Positions 43,136 to 52,273 of a stretch of DNA of 64,000 bases are shown one piece after another. How positions within the stretch are numbered: position 1 is the stretch's first letter; each line of letters opens with the position of its first letter. A program made the position numbers and the translations under genes. The stretch comes from UBA11612 sp964475755 (GTDB taxonomy: Bacteria; Pseudomonadota; Alphaproteobacteria; Rhodospirillales; Rhodospirillaceae), in the NCBI GenBank assembly GCA_964475755.1, contig CAYYXR010000001.1:205022-269021 (forward strand), written 5' to 3'. Below the pieces are notes generated by a model. That model was not told the DNA's origin, made no database searches, and saw only the letters and a program-made list of their open reading frames with translations.

Positions 43136-43906
43136 CTAGAAGCGGAGTTGTACGCCTACCCGTGCGCCGGTGCCTTGGGGCGCCGACACGCCGTTGGGAA
43201 CTGCGAATGCGGGAGCGTCGTGGCCTTGCATGTCGTAAAACGCATCCGCGTTCAATCGCACACGCGGCGAAATCTGATAGTTACCGCCAATTGTCCACTG
43301 CCTGCTGTCGATTTGTTGTTCGGCCACGCCGAGCCCGACGTCTGATTGAGACGAGGCGTATGTAAGTCTCAAATCCAAATTGCCGGATTCATATCCGAAG
43401 CCGGCCTCCCACCCTTCGCGATTTTGAATGAGGCCAAAGGTTGAAACGTCACTAATGCCGCCGCGTAAATAAAATCCGGCGTATCCAACTGAAGCGCCAA
43501 AGTTCCACGCTGTGCCAGGCCGCAAGGAAAGCGTCGACGGGTGATCGGATACCCCGCCATAAACGCCAAAACGGCTACCTCGGTAGTCCGTCACAAAACT
43601 GCTGGAGATATCGAGGGTGTCACCCAAGGCAATCCCACCCGACGGGCCGTGGGAAACACTTGCCGTCATCGTTTCCCCGGGCAGCATGCCAAAGGCGAGC
43701 GACCGGGACGACGGCGTTAGATACCCAACTGCCACGGATTCAATGGTTGAAACTGTCAGAGTAGAACTGAAATCGCTATTGCTCGAGCGCGTCATCAAAT
43801 CGGGAACATCGCCCGTCTTTAGATCAGCAGCGCGCACAGGCCCGCTCACCGCAGCCATAATAGCAGCGGAGGCGAGTGCAATGAATATGGCTTTCTGTTT
43901 GCGCAT
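43136..43906 (-). CDS. Porin-like outer-membrane beta-barrel protein
   Basis: 256 aa. Signal peptide KAIFIALASAAIMAAVSG with cleavage near VRAAD, then alternating beta-strand sequence ending GTGARVGVQLRF, with the terminal Phe needed for outer-membrane assembly. Strands such as WNFGASVGYAGFYLRGGISD and WTIGGNYQISPRVRLNADAFY are porin-like. Specificity unknown. Convergent with the thiE-like gene, five bases between stops. Confidence 0.8.
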   Translation of the reverse strand: MRKQKAIFIALASAAIMAAVSGPVRAADLKTGDVPDLMTRSSNSDFSSTLTVSTIESVAVGYLTPSSRSLAFGMLPGETMTASVSHGPSGGIALGDTLDISSSFVTDYRGSRFGVYGGVSDHPSTLSLRPGTAWNFGASVGYAGFYLRGGISDVSTFGLIQNREGWEAGFGYESGNLDLRLTYASSQSDVGLGVAEQQIDSRQWTIGGNYQISPRVRLNADAFYDMQGHDAPAFAVPNGVSAPQGTGARVGVQLRF

Positions 43907-44141
43907 TGCAGTTCAGCATTAAATACGGGCTCGGTTGAAATTCGCACCGCACAACGTGAGGGTCAACATGGCCCTGTATTACAAACGCATATCCTGTGCC
44001 TTTGTGACAAATAATCCACAGTTGCCAGGGTATTGCGCTGCAAAGTGTTGCAAAAAGAACAAGTGCGGATTGGAAGATTTATTCAACTGAAACGGTATTG
44101 TCGCAATCTGGCTTGGCTAGGCAGCGACTCGACCCTGGGGG

Positions 44142-45212
44142 TCAGAATTCGACCGTAACTCCGCCCAGGGCGCCGCCGCCGTTCCAAGACACGCCGAAAG
44201 AGTCTTCTTGCTCAGCATAAAAGCCCGCCAACCCCAACATAATACCCGGTCTAACCTTGTACGCCGTTTGGAGCGTTGCCCGGTCTATCCGTTCGTCGAT
44301 GAGTGCGGGGAGTGCCGTCTTTTTCTTGGCGGAGCGAAAATCCGCAGAAAGTTGGAAAGGTCCAATTCCGTAAAAGGCACCAACTGTCCATGCAGTCTCA
44401 CGGCCGCCGGTAGATGGAAGTGCATCCATATACGCGCCAGCAAATTCCCATCCACCGTACGTCAAACCAGCCGAGACGTTCCAAGCTTCGTAACCGTTTA
44501 TGCCTGAGGCGTTGGCTGATGAGCGAAAATACCCGGCTGCAAGTCGGTAGGAGCCACCCGAAAAATAACCGTTGTATCCTGCCGTCACGTCGACAGCATT
44601 GTTCGGGACGAGCGTGTTGTTGATAGGTCCTTCACCGGACGTAGGTGATGGGTGGTACGAAACGCCGACTGTAAACCCATAAATTTGAGGTGATTGATAG
44701 GTTAGGCCGAGCGAATTTCCGGTAAATCTCCGGAATGTGAATGCATCTCTAAGAACCACCCCAGTGCGCGGGACCAGGGCGTCGCCAACCACTTCGTCAT
44801 AAACGCTCAAAAAAGCCTGGGGCACCGGATCGCCAATCGTTGAGGTATTAACCCCAGACTTTTCACCGGCACGGATGCGGCCCAGGGATGTCACAGCCTC
44901 GATATAGACTTCATCGGAGTTGCGTTGAACTCCGGCTTCGGCCAACAGACGGGCATAAGCGCGAATGACAATTCCGTTGTCCAGAATGGTCCGGCCTTGA
45001 AACTCCACGCGCGTATCGCTGAACAAGCCCGCAGCGTTGTAGTTTTCACCGGCGGCTTCATCTTGATCGGCCACAAAAAAATACTGGTTCGTGTATCCGC
45101 CGACCGAAAGCGTTATGGCTTCTGCCGACTGCGCCGAGGTTGAAAAAACCCCGGCTCCTAAAGCCGCAAGTACGATATTTGCTAAGCAACGCCGCATTGA
45201 GCTGAGCCCCAT
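44142..45212 (-). CDS. Gram-negative porin
   Basis: 356 aa. Signal peptide ANIVLAALGAGVFSTSAQSA, then a 16-strand-type porin: AITLSVGGYTNQYFFVADQD, DTRVEFQGRTILDNG, SLGRIRAGEKSGVNTSTIGD, ending VTVEF with C-terminal Phe. Start 45212 or 45197 (a second ATG, just before the signal peptide). It matches the Rhodospirillales/Rhizobiales general porin style. Tandem with the smaller barrel gene at 43136. Confidence 0.88.
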   Translation of the reverse strand: MGLSSMRRCLANIVLAALGAGVFSTSAQSAEAITLSVGGYTNQYFFVADQDEAAGENYNAAGLFSDTRVEFQGRTILDNGIVIRAYARLLAEAGVQRNSDEVYIEAVTSLGRIRAGEKSGVNTSTIGDPVPQAFLSVYDEVVGDALVPRTGVVLRDAFTFRRFTGNSLGLTYQSPQIYGFTVGVSYHPSPTSGEGPINNTLVPNNAVDVTAGYNGYFSGGSYRLAAGYFRSSANASGINGYEAWNVSAGLTYGGWEFAGAYMDALPSTGGRETAWTVGAFYGIGPFQLSADFRSAKKKTALPALIDERIDRATLQTAYKVRPGIMLGLAGFYAEQEDSFGVSWNGGGALGGVTVEF

Positions 45213-45568
45213 TCCAAATGCGCCGCCACCATAGGCGAGAGAGAGGTTGAAGGAGAACCCAAAAACGTAAAGCGTGGCTTCGCTTCATCAGCACCCAAAA
45301 ATATGTTGTGCTTCCCATATAACTCGTTGATATATAATAGTAATAATTGGATATCGGCAGACACGATCACGTTGGCGCAGGGATAGGGCGCGCAATCGAG
45401 CTCGCTGGGCCTGACCGTCCCGCCGTCCCAATCGCCGCACCTCGAAGAATAAGGGCCGAGCTCAAAATTAGGTTTCACCAACTCTTCGCAAGGGCGTGGA
45501 GGTTGGTTATAAACGCCCCCTTGAACATTTAGTGCACTGCCCCTGGCGGGGTGTTGAGGAGTTTGACT
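45213..45568. other. Gene-poor gap upstream of porin and DUF3576 genes
   Basis: 356 bp between divergent genes. It includes an AT-rich block around 45315-45355 with a TATAAT (45332-45337) on the plus strand, but no convincing -35 partner, and several short frames without family resemblance. Promoters for both flanking genes are presumably here. I see no RNA gene or repeat. Confidence 0.4.
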
Positions 45569-46105
45569 ATGTTTCGCGGCAGCCAGAGTTTTTCGGGCAT
45601 TGGAGTTTGGATCGCCTTAGCGCTGGGCTTGATCTTTGCCGCTTGCAGTTCAGACGATACCTATCAGCCGGCGCCAGATCGTGATGCGGCCGAGAGCCGG
45701 GAAACCATATTCAGTGAGGGCGGGCTGGGCCTAGCCCTGTTTGGAGACGAAGAGCGCACCGGTACCGGCGGCGCGGTTGCAGTCAACGCATTTTTGTGGC
45801 GCGCATCGCTGGATACTATCGCCTTCATGCCGCTTGCATCTGTAGATCCTTTCGGCGGCGTGATCATCACCGATTGGTACGGCCCGCCAGAAACGCCCAA
45901 TGAACGGTTCAAGGTCAACATTTACATTCTCAGCCGCACCCTGAGAGCCGACGGATTGCGGGTCTCTGTATTTCGCCAAACATTAGACAGTGCCAACGGC
46001 TGGCGCGATGCCGCTGTTGGTGTCGACGTGCCCACCGAGTTCGAGAACGCCATTCTGACAAGAGCGCGCGATCTTCGACTTAGGGCCGTTGCAGAAATCG
46101 ACTAG
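45569..46105 (+). CDS. DUF3576 lipoprotein
   Basis: 178 aa. Lipoprotein signal IGVWIALALGLIFAAC, then the DUF3576 body: VNAFLWRASLDTIAFMPLASVDPFGGVIITDWY and NERFKVNIYILSRTLRADGLRVSVFRQ. ATG 45569 follows GAGGAG. It lies directly upstream of leuS, as in many alphaproteobacteria. A GC-rich 7-bp hairpin without T run (46116-46133) lies between them. Function unknown; probably periplasm-facing. Confidence 0.9.
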   Translation: MFRGSQSFSGIGVWIALALGLIFAACSSDDTYQPAPDRDAAESRETIFSEGGLGLALFGDEERTGTGGAVAVNAFLWRASLDTIAFMPLASVDPFGGVIITDWYGPPETPNERFKVNIYILSRTLRADGLRVSVFRQTLDSANGWRDAAVGVDVPTEFENAILTRARDLRLRAVAEID

Positions 46106-46204
46106 CTTGCCCGCCGCGGCGGATAACCGCCGCATATCCAACTTAAATTCAGTAACATCGGGCACTGCTCTTTTCCGGCAGCGCCCTTAATAGACGTGAC
46201 TGAC

Positions 46205-48802
46205 ATGACAACGCAGGACGAACGCTACAATTTCCGTGAAACGGAAACGAAGTGGCAAAACATGTGGACCGAACGCGCGTGCTTTGAGGTTGAGGACGAC
46301 CCCAAGAAGCCGACCTATTACGTGCTGGAGATGTTTCCATACCCGTCTGGCCGGCTGCACATGGGCCACGTGCGCAATTACACCCTTGGCGATGTCATTG
46401 CCCGCTACAAAAAAGCGAAGGGGTTCAACGTGCTGCACCCCATGGGCTGGGATGCCTTCGGATTGCCCGCAGAAAACGCTGCGCTGGAGCGGGGTGTGCA
46501 TCCGGGAACCTGGACCCGGCAAAATATTTCGGTGATGCGCGAGCAGTTCAAGCCTTTAGGCCTGTCGTTGGATTGGAGCCGCGAGATCTCCAGCTGTGAG
46601 CCGGAGTACTACAAGCACGAACAAAAAATGTTCCTCGATTTGGTTCGCGCGGGCCTCGCTTACCGCAAGGAATCCTGGGTGAACTGGGACCCGGTGGAAC
46701 ACACAGTACTGGCGAACGAACAGGTAATTGATGGGAAAGGCTGGCGCTCTGGGGCCGAGGTTGAGCAGCGTAAGCTGAACCAATGGTTCTTGAAGATCAC
46801 ACACTATGCCGATGATCTATTGAAAGCGATCGACACCCTTGAGCGCTGGCCGGACAAAGTGCGCCTCATGCAGCGCAACTGGATCGGCCGTTCTGAGGGC
46901 GCGCGCATTTTCTGGACGCTGACGGATGAAGACGGCACGGACCGTTCCGAGCCCCTGGAAGTGTTCACGACACGCCCTGACACTTTATTTGGTGCGTCGT
47001 TCTGTGCGATTTCAGCGCATCACCCATTAGCCGCGCAGTTGGCGCAAAGTGATGCAAAGCTGGCCGAATTCATAGCTGCATGCAGCCGCGCAGGCACGTC
47101 GACCGCTGCCGTGGAGACAGCAGAGAAGCAGGGCTTTGATACCGGATTGAAAGCGCGGCACCCGTTCAACCCTGATTGGCTGGTGCCTGTGTATGTCGCG
47201 AATTTTGTGCTGATGGATTATGGCACGGGGGCCATTTTCGGTTGCCCGGCCCATGACCAGCGCGACATCGAGTTTGCGCGCAAATACGGATTACCCGTAC
47301 GCTGCGTGGTGGCGCCTCAGGGCGAAGACGCGGCCGCGTTCTCCGCCAAGTTGGAAGCCGGCGACGAAGCCTTCACCGACGACGGTGTTGCCATCAATTC
47401 GGATTTTCTCGACGGCTTAAAAGTCGATGAGGCCAAGCGCGCGGCCATCGAAAAGTTGGAAGCTCTCGGCTGCGGCAAAGGCACCGTGCAATTCCGCCTG
47501 CGCGATTGGGGAGTCTCGCGCCAAAGATACTGGGGCTGTCCGATCCCGATCATTCACTGCGTAAGCTGTGGACCGGTGCCGGTGCCCGACGAGGACCTGC
47601 CGGTGAAATTGCCTGAGGACGTGAGCTTCGACAAACCGGGTAATCCACTCGACCGTCATCCGACCTGGCGCAATGTGCCTTGCCCTTCGTGCGGGAAACC
47701 GGCGCTGCGTGAAACGGATACCTTCGACACATTTTTTGAATCGTCCTGGTACTTCGCGCGGTTCTGTTCTCCTCATGTGGAAGATAGGCCATTCGACAAA
47801 GATACGGCCATGAAGTGGCTGCCTGTCGATCAGTACATTGGCGGAGTTGAGCACGCGATTTTGCACTTGCTGTATTCGCGCTTCTTCATGCGCGCCATTT
47901 CCGATTGCGGCTATCTCGATTTGAAAGAGCCGTTCGACGGCATGTTCACTCAAGGGATGGTCTGCCATGAAACCTACCGCACGGCGTCCGGGGCGTGGGC
48001 GGAACCAGGCGATGTGCGCAAAGACGGCGATAAGGCCGTGCGCATTTCCGATGGAGAGGCGGTGACGGTTGGACGCTCGGAAAAAATGTCCAAGTCGAAA
48101 AAGAACACCGTCGATCCCCAACATATCATTGAAACCTACGGCGCGGACGCCGCGCGCTTGTTTATGCTCTCTGATTCGCCACCCGAGCGGGATTTGGAAT
48201 GGACCGAAGCCGGTATTGAGGGCGCGTGGCGATTTTTGAATCGCTTGTGGCGTTTGGCTGTTGATGCCAAAGGCATACAGGAGACAGCGGTACCGGAAAA
48301 AGTTGGTGCATCTGTCGAAACGATCGTCAGGCAGATTCACCGCACCATTGCGACCGTCGCCGACGATATCGAGAAATTTCGCTTCAACTCGTCCGTCGCG
48401 CGCATTCGTGAACTTACAAACAGCATTGCGAATATGGATCGCTCGGCAGCCGGTGCCGATGCGGCATTTCGCTTCGGGATCAAGACGATTGCACAGCTCG
48501 TCAATCCGCTGATGCCGCACATCGCCGAGGAGATCTGGCACACCCTTGGTGAAACCGCAATTTTGGCGGAATCGCCCTGGCCGGCGTTCGATCCGTCCAT
48601 GCTCGAAGAAGACAGCATTACCATGGCGGTGCAGGTCAACGGCAAATTGCGCGGCACCATTACAGTACAAGCCGGGGCCGACAAGGACACATGCGAAAGC
48701 GAAGCCCTGGCTCTGCCGACGGTGCAAAAACTGCTGGGCGATAAGCCGCCGCGCAAGGTCATCGTCGTGCCTAAGAAGATCGTCAATATCGTCGCTGCAT
48801 AG
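46205..48802 (+). CDS. leuS: Leucyl-tRNA synthetase
   Basis: Class I aminoacyl-tRNA synthetase, about 865 aa. HIGH-type motif in MFPYPSGRLHMGHVRNYTLGD, an editing domain in the middle (VFTTRPDTLFGASFCAIS), KMSKS in GRSEKMSKSKKNTVDP, and an anticodon-binding C-terminus. ATG 46205 is used; GTG 46196 would add three residues. Followed by lptE and holA, the conserved leuS-lptE-holA order. Confidence 0.98.
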   Translation: MTTQDERYNFRETETKWQNMWTERACFEVEDDPKKPTYYVLEMFPYPSGRLHMGHVRNYTLGDVIARYKKAKGFNVLHPMGWDAFGLPAENAALERGVHPGTWTRQNISVMREQFKPLGLSLDWSREISSCEPEYYKHEQKMFLDLVRAGLAYRKESWVNWDPVEHTVLANEQVIDGKGWRSGAEVEQRKLNQWFLKITHYADDLLKAIDTLERWPDKVRLMQRNWIGRSEGARIFWTLTDEDGTDRSEPLEVFTTRPDTLFGASFCAISAHHPLAAQLAQSDAKLAEFIAACSRAGTSTAAVETAEKQGFDTGLKARHPFNPDWLVPVYVANFVLMDYGTGAIFGCPAHDQRDIEFARKYGLPVRCVVAPQGEDAAAFSAKLEAGDEAFTDDGVAINSDFLDGLKVDEAKRAAIEKLEALGCGKGTVQFRLRDWGVSRQRYWGCPIPIIHCVSCGPVPVPDEDLPVKLPEDVSFDKPGNPLDRHPTWRNVPCPSCGKPALRETDTFDTFFESSWYFARFCSPHVEDRPFDKDTAMKWLPVDQYIGGVEHAILHLLYSRFFMRAISDCGYLDLKEPFDGMFTQGMVCHETYRTASGAWAEPGDVRKDGDKAVRISDGEAVTVGRSEKMSKSKKNTVDPQHIIETYGADAARLFMLSDSPPERDLEWTEAGIEGAWRFLNRLWRLAVDAKGIQETAVPEKVGASVETIVRQIHRTIATVADDIEKFRFNSSVARIRELTNSIANMDRSAAGADAAFRFGIKTIAQLVNPLMPHIAEEIWHTLGETAILAESPWPAFDPSMLEEDSITMAVQVNGKLRGTITVQAGADKDTCESEALALPTVQKLLGDKPPRKVIVVPKKIVNIVAA

Positions 48803-48825
48803 ATCGTGCTAAAGGACTAGGTGTG

Positions 48826-49371
48826 ATGAAGACGCTTCATTTCCCATTCCTGTTAACGGTGACTTTTGCTGTGGTGCTGAGCCTTAGCGGCTGCGGATTC
48901 CGCCCTCTTTATGGAACCTATGGCGCGGCGTCCTCACCTCAGGTCACACAAGCGCTGGCGACGATCTCGATCCTGCCTTTGTCCGACAGACAAGGTATGA
49001 AACTCCGCCAAGCGCTACGCGAGCATCTTCAACCGAGGGGGGAAGTGCCGGGCGGTGATTACCAGCTGGAGGTCGCTCTGGACAGCCGCGTTGACGAACT
49101 GGGCATTCGCCGCGATGCAACGAGCTCGCGCGCAAATTACATTTTAATCGCGCGGTTTTATTTGCGTGAGAATGGTGACCGGGTTTTCGGTGATCAGGTC
49201 CAGTCAATCGTTAGCTACAACATCCTCGACGACCAATATGCAACGGTTGCATCGCAAGCGGACGCCGAAGATCGCGCCGTGCAACAAATTGGTATGCAAA
49301 TCAAAACGCGATTGGCGATCTATTTTAATGATCGATTGAACGTTCAGGATGTCGCCACGAATGCGCGCTGA
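48826..49371 (+). CDS. lptE: LPS-assembly lipoprotein LptE
   Basis: Outer-membrane lipoprotein that plugs LptD during LPS export. Signal LLTVTFAVVLSLSGCGFRPLYG with the lipobox Cys and the typical CGFRPLYG start. A BON-like alpha/beta body follows, with ADAEDRAVQQIGMQIKTRLAIYF near the end. About 181 aa. Start ATG 48826 (GTG 48823 is adjacent), AAAGGAC upstream. Confidence 0.92.
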   Translation: MKTLHFPFLLTVTFAVVLSLSGCGFRPLYGTYGAASSPQVTQALATISILPLSDRQGMKLRQALREHLQPRGEVPGGDYQLEVALDSRVDELGIRRDATSSRANYILIARFYLRENGDRVFGDQVQSIVSYNILDDQYATVASQADAEDRAVQQIGMQIKTRLAIYFNDRLNVQDVATNAR

Positions 49372-49392
49372 TATCTCTGTCGGTTTGCGCAC

Positions 49393-50439
49393 ATGAAAAT
49401 TCCGGCAAGCAGAGCAGATGCCTTTGCCGCAAAACCGGATGGCGGCGTCCGCGCGGTTCTCATCTATGGACCAGACGCCGGCTTGGTGCGCGAGCGTTTA
49501 AACACTTTGACTATAGCGGTTGCCGGTTCGACGGACGATCCATTTAGAGTGGCCGAGTTTTCCGGCGATCAGTTGCGCGATGACCCCGCCCGTTTGCCGG
49601 ACGAGGCGGCCGCGCTAGCCTTGACCGGCGGCCGGCGGGTTCTACGCATCAGGGACGTTTCAGACACAGCTGCTGCTGCATTCACGACGTTTCTGGACGA
49701 TCCGGTCGGTGATGCGTTGGTGCTGGTCGCAAGTGGGGACCTCGGGCCGCGCTCGAAATTGCGGCAGGCCTTTGAGAAATCGGACGATGCGGCCGCTTTA
49801 CCTTGTTATGCGGACGAAGCGCAGTCATTGGAAGCCATCATTCGCAAGGATTTGAGCGCCGCGGGCCTGAAAATCGCGCCGGACGCATTAAACTGGCTGA
49901 CCGAACATTTAGGCGGTGATCGCGGGCTTAGCCGCAGGGAAATCGAGAAACTCGTCACTTACATGGGACCGGAAGCTTCGGCAGCTGGTGAGGTCATAAC
50001 GGAAGAACATGTATTGGCCTGCATCGGCGACAATGCAGCACTAAATCTGGATGACTTGATTTTTGCGGTGGGCGATGGCGATCAGGCAACCTTGCAACGC
50101 GTGTACGGACGATTGATTGAAGAAGCCGTTTCCCCGATCAGCGTTCTCACGGCTGTATCCCGTCATTTCATGCGCCTTCATGAAACACGTGGGAAGGTAT
50201 CGGATGGCAAAAACCTCGAGCAGGCAACGGCAGGTTTGCGCCCGCCCGTGTTTTTCAAGCACAAGCGCCGGTTTCAGGCGCAAGCAAGCCGTTGGTCGGA
50301 GGCGCTCATTGCAAGGGGATTGGAAATCCTCTTGGATGCCGAGCTCAATGCCAAATCAACGGATATGCCGGCGACTGCGGTCATTGAACGAGCCTTAATT
50401 CAGCTTGCCAATGTCGGGCGCAGTGCAAGGCGCAGATAG
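49393..50439 (+). CDS. holA: DNA polymerase III subunit delta
   Basis: Clamp-loader subunit that opens the beta clamp. 348 aa, with VLIYGPDAGLVRERLNTL, the helical lid region LNWLTEHLGGDRGLSRREIEKL and the C-terminal collar domain. Convergent with the phosphatase gene, three bases apart. Intact. Confidence 0.95.
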   Translation: MKIPASRADAFAAKPDGGVRAVLIYGPDAGLVRERLNTLTIAVAGSTDDPFRVAEFSGDQLRDDPARLPDEAAALALTGGRRVLRIRDVSDTAAAAFTTFLDDPVGDALVLVASGDLGPRSKLRQAFEKSDDAAALPCYADEAQSLEAIIRKDLSAAGLKIAPDALNWLTEHLGGDRGLSRREIEKLVTYMGPEASAAGEVITEEHVLACIGDNAALNLDDLIFAVGDGDQATLQRVYGRLIEEAVSPISVLTAVSRHFMRLHETRGKVSDGKNLEQATAGLRPPVFFKHKRRFQAQASRWSEALIARGLEILLDAELNAKSTDMPATAVIERALIQLANVGRSARRR

Positions 50440-50442
50440 CCG

Positions 50443-51048
50443 TCAATTCGCTTTTGCAGCTTCGCCAATTATAAGCCGATGACCGGACGGCGCGGCAATT
50501 TGTTGTACCGCCCAATGACCATAGGACGCTGACGGCGGCTCAAGCTGAAACAAAACACAGTTTGGAATGCGAACAGCGTCTTCTTTCAGCGCATGACGCT
50601 GTATTGTCCAAAATGTACCGCCGTGCGCAACGACAAGAACAGGCCCGGGTTTGGAAAGGGCCTTGTTTAGTCCAGAGAGTGCGCGATCCAGATACTCTTG
50701 GTAGGACTCACCGTCTGGCAGAACGCCTCCTTTAACCCATTCTTCTCGCCAACTGCCATTGCTTGGTTTCCCCTCATAAATGCCGAACCGGCATTCTCTT
50801 AATTCATCGAATTCAAAAATCTCGCGATTTGAGTTTTCGTTTACGATTTCCGCCGTCCGGCGCGCACGGATCAAGGAACTGCAGCAGATGGATTTAATGG
50901 GCAGCGATGCGACGGTGGGCGCAATGGCCTCTGCTTGACGCCGCCCAATGTCACTTAAATCAATATCTGTTTGGCCCTGCATAACACCACGGGCATTCCA
51001 ATCTGTTTCTCCGTGGCGGAGAAAATAAAACGGAACTTGGTTAAGCAT
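50443..51048 (-). CDS. Histidine phosphatase family protein
   Basis: Phosphoglycerate-mutase-like acid phosphatase fold, 201 aa. Catalytic LRHGETDWNARGVMQGQTDIDLSDIG, SSLIRARRTAEIV and the second His in VVAHGGTFWTIQR. The substrate is unknown. It lies downstream of parB on the same strand, 40 bp after it. Confidence 0.92.
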   Translation of the reverse strand: MLNQVPFYFLRHGETDWNARGVMQGQTDIDLSDIGRRQAEAIAPTVASLPIKSICCSSLIRARRTAEIVNENSNREIFEFDELRECRFGIYEGKPSNGSWREEWVKGGVLPDGESYQEYLDRALSGLNKALSKPGPVLVVAHGGTFWTIQRHALKEDAVRIPNCVLFQLEPPSASYGHWAVQQIAAPSGHRLIIGEAAKAN

Positions 51049-51088
51049 GGGGGATACGAACAGATCGCCGGTGTTATTTAATCTGCGA

Positions 51089-52273
51089 TTAGCTTTTGTC
51101 GTAGTTATGGGTCATGGAACCATCCGATCCGACATCGTCGGCAGCAGGATCGTTATAAGGTGACTGATGGTCATTGCTCGCATCTTGCATATCATCTTCG
51201 GGGAAAGGCTCGCTCGGCTCTGATGATTGGGCGTTTTCTCCGAAGCCATGAGTCATGGCGCCGTCGGACCCGACATCTTCCGCCGAGGGGTCGGCATAAA
51301 CTGATTGATGATCGCTGCTAGTTTCCGCCATCTCATCTTCGGGAAACTGTTCGGCAGGTTCCGACGCTTTCACTTTCCCACGCCCTCCGCTTGAAAGACG
51401 CCGCACGATGTCGTCGAGTTGTTCAAGACTTCCGTAGGCAATACTTACAGTGCCACCTTTTCCGTTGAAGGAAATGTTGACCTTGTAGCCTGTGGCTTGT
51501 TCAAGATTTTGTTCCAATGCAGCCGTGTCGGCATCTTTCGGATGACTCTGAGTTTTACGATGACTGCCGTATCCTTTTGCCAAGCGCTCGGCTTGGCGGG
51601 CACTCATTCCGCCTTTTTCTATTTTACGCGCTAGTTTTTCAGCATTCGCCAAGCCAATAAGCGGGCGCGCCTGGCCAGCCGACAAATCGCCGGCATCGAT
51701 CATGTCCAGAACGGATCCGGGCAAAGACAGCAGGCGCATTGTGTTTGCGATGTGAGCCCGGCTTTTACCGACCGCTTCGGCGACTTTTTCTTGGGTATGG
51801 CCGAACTCATCAAGCAATCGGCGATAACCGCGCGCTTCTTCGACCGGGGAGAGGTCCTGGCGCTGAAGATTCTCGATAAGAGCAACTTCAAGAACTTCAG
51901 CGTCGTCGAGCTCAATGATGTGAACAGGAACTTCGTGAACGCTTGCCTGTTGCGCGGCTCGCCAGCGGCGCTCTCCGGCTATGATTTCATAGTGACCAGA
52001 TACGTTTGCATTGGCCCGAACCAAAAGAGGTTGCAAAACGCCTTTTTCGGCAATGGACGATGCCAGCTCGCTCAGGGCCACCGCATCAAAGTGCCGCCGC
52101 GGCTGCAGGGGAGACGGCGCTAGCAAATCTAACGGCAATACAGATGGCAAGGATGGGGAAGGAGCGCCCTGTGTTTCATGTTGTTCCACGGCGGCGGGCG
52201 CGTCGTCATCCTCTCCGAAGAGAGCATTCAGCCCCCGTCCGAGGTTTTTCCGCTTTGGGGTATCGGCGTTCAT
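51089..52273 (-). CDS. parB: Chromosome-partitioning protein ParB with a duplicated acidic C-terminal tail
   Basis: CTP-dependent DNA clamp that loads at parS and spreads, working with ParA. 394 aa. N-terminal KNLGRGLNALFGE, CTP-binding region with AGERRWRAAQ, LIENLQRQDLSPVEEARGY and a HTH (TQEKVAEAVGKSRAHIANTMRLL). The C-terminal dimerisation domain ends near IAYGSLEQLDDIVRRL at about residue 295, where the protein normally stops. A 91-residue acidic tail (304-394) made of two related copies follows. Start overlaps the parA stop by four bases. Confidence 0.96.
   Translation of the reverse strand: MNADTPKRKNLGRGLNALFGEDDDAPAAVEQHETQGAPSPSLPSVLPLDLLAPSPLQPRRHFDAVALSELASSIAEKGVLQPLLVRANANVSGHYEIIAGERRWRAAQQASVHEVPVHIIELDDAEVLEVALIENLQRQDLSPVEEARGYRRLLDEFGHTQEKVAEAVGKSRAHIANTMRLLSLPGSVLDMIDAGDLSAGQARPLIGLANAEKLARKIEKGGMSARQAERLAKGYGSHRKTQSHPKDADTAALEQNLEQATGYKVNISFNGKGGTVSIAYGSLEQLDDIVRRLSSGGRGKVKASEPAEQFPEDEMAETSSDHQSVYADPSAEDVGSDGAMTHGFGENAQSSEPSEPFPEDDMQDASNDHQSPYNDPAADDVGSDGSMTHNYDKS
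51092..51364 (-). repeat. Two-copy tandem repeat encoding the ParB tail
   Basis: Copy 1 is 51224-51364 (47 codons) and copy 2 is 51092-51223 (44 codons). Over the 41 aligned residues 27 are identical. The shared core is DHQSxYxDPxAxDVGSDGxMTH, preceded by SEPxExFPED. No such repeat is part of the standard ParB fold. Confidence 0.85.

Noticed and set aside
45182..45481. 99-codon minus-strand frame upstream of the porin
   Set aside because: No signal peptide, no family resemblance, and it overlaps the porin 5' end.
47417..48727. 436-codon minus-strand frame opposite leuS
   Set aside because: leuS is unmistakable on the plus strand; the antisense frame has no recognisable domain.
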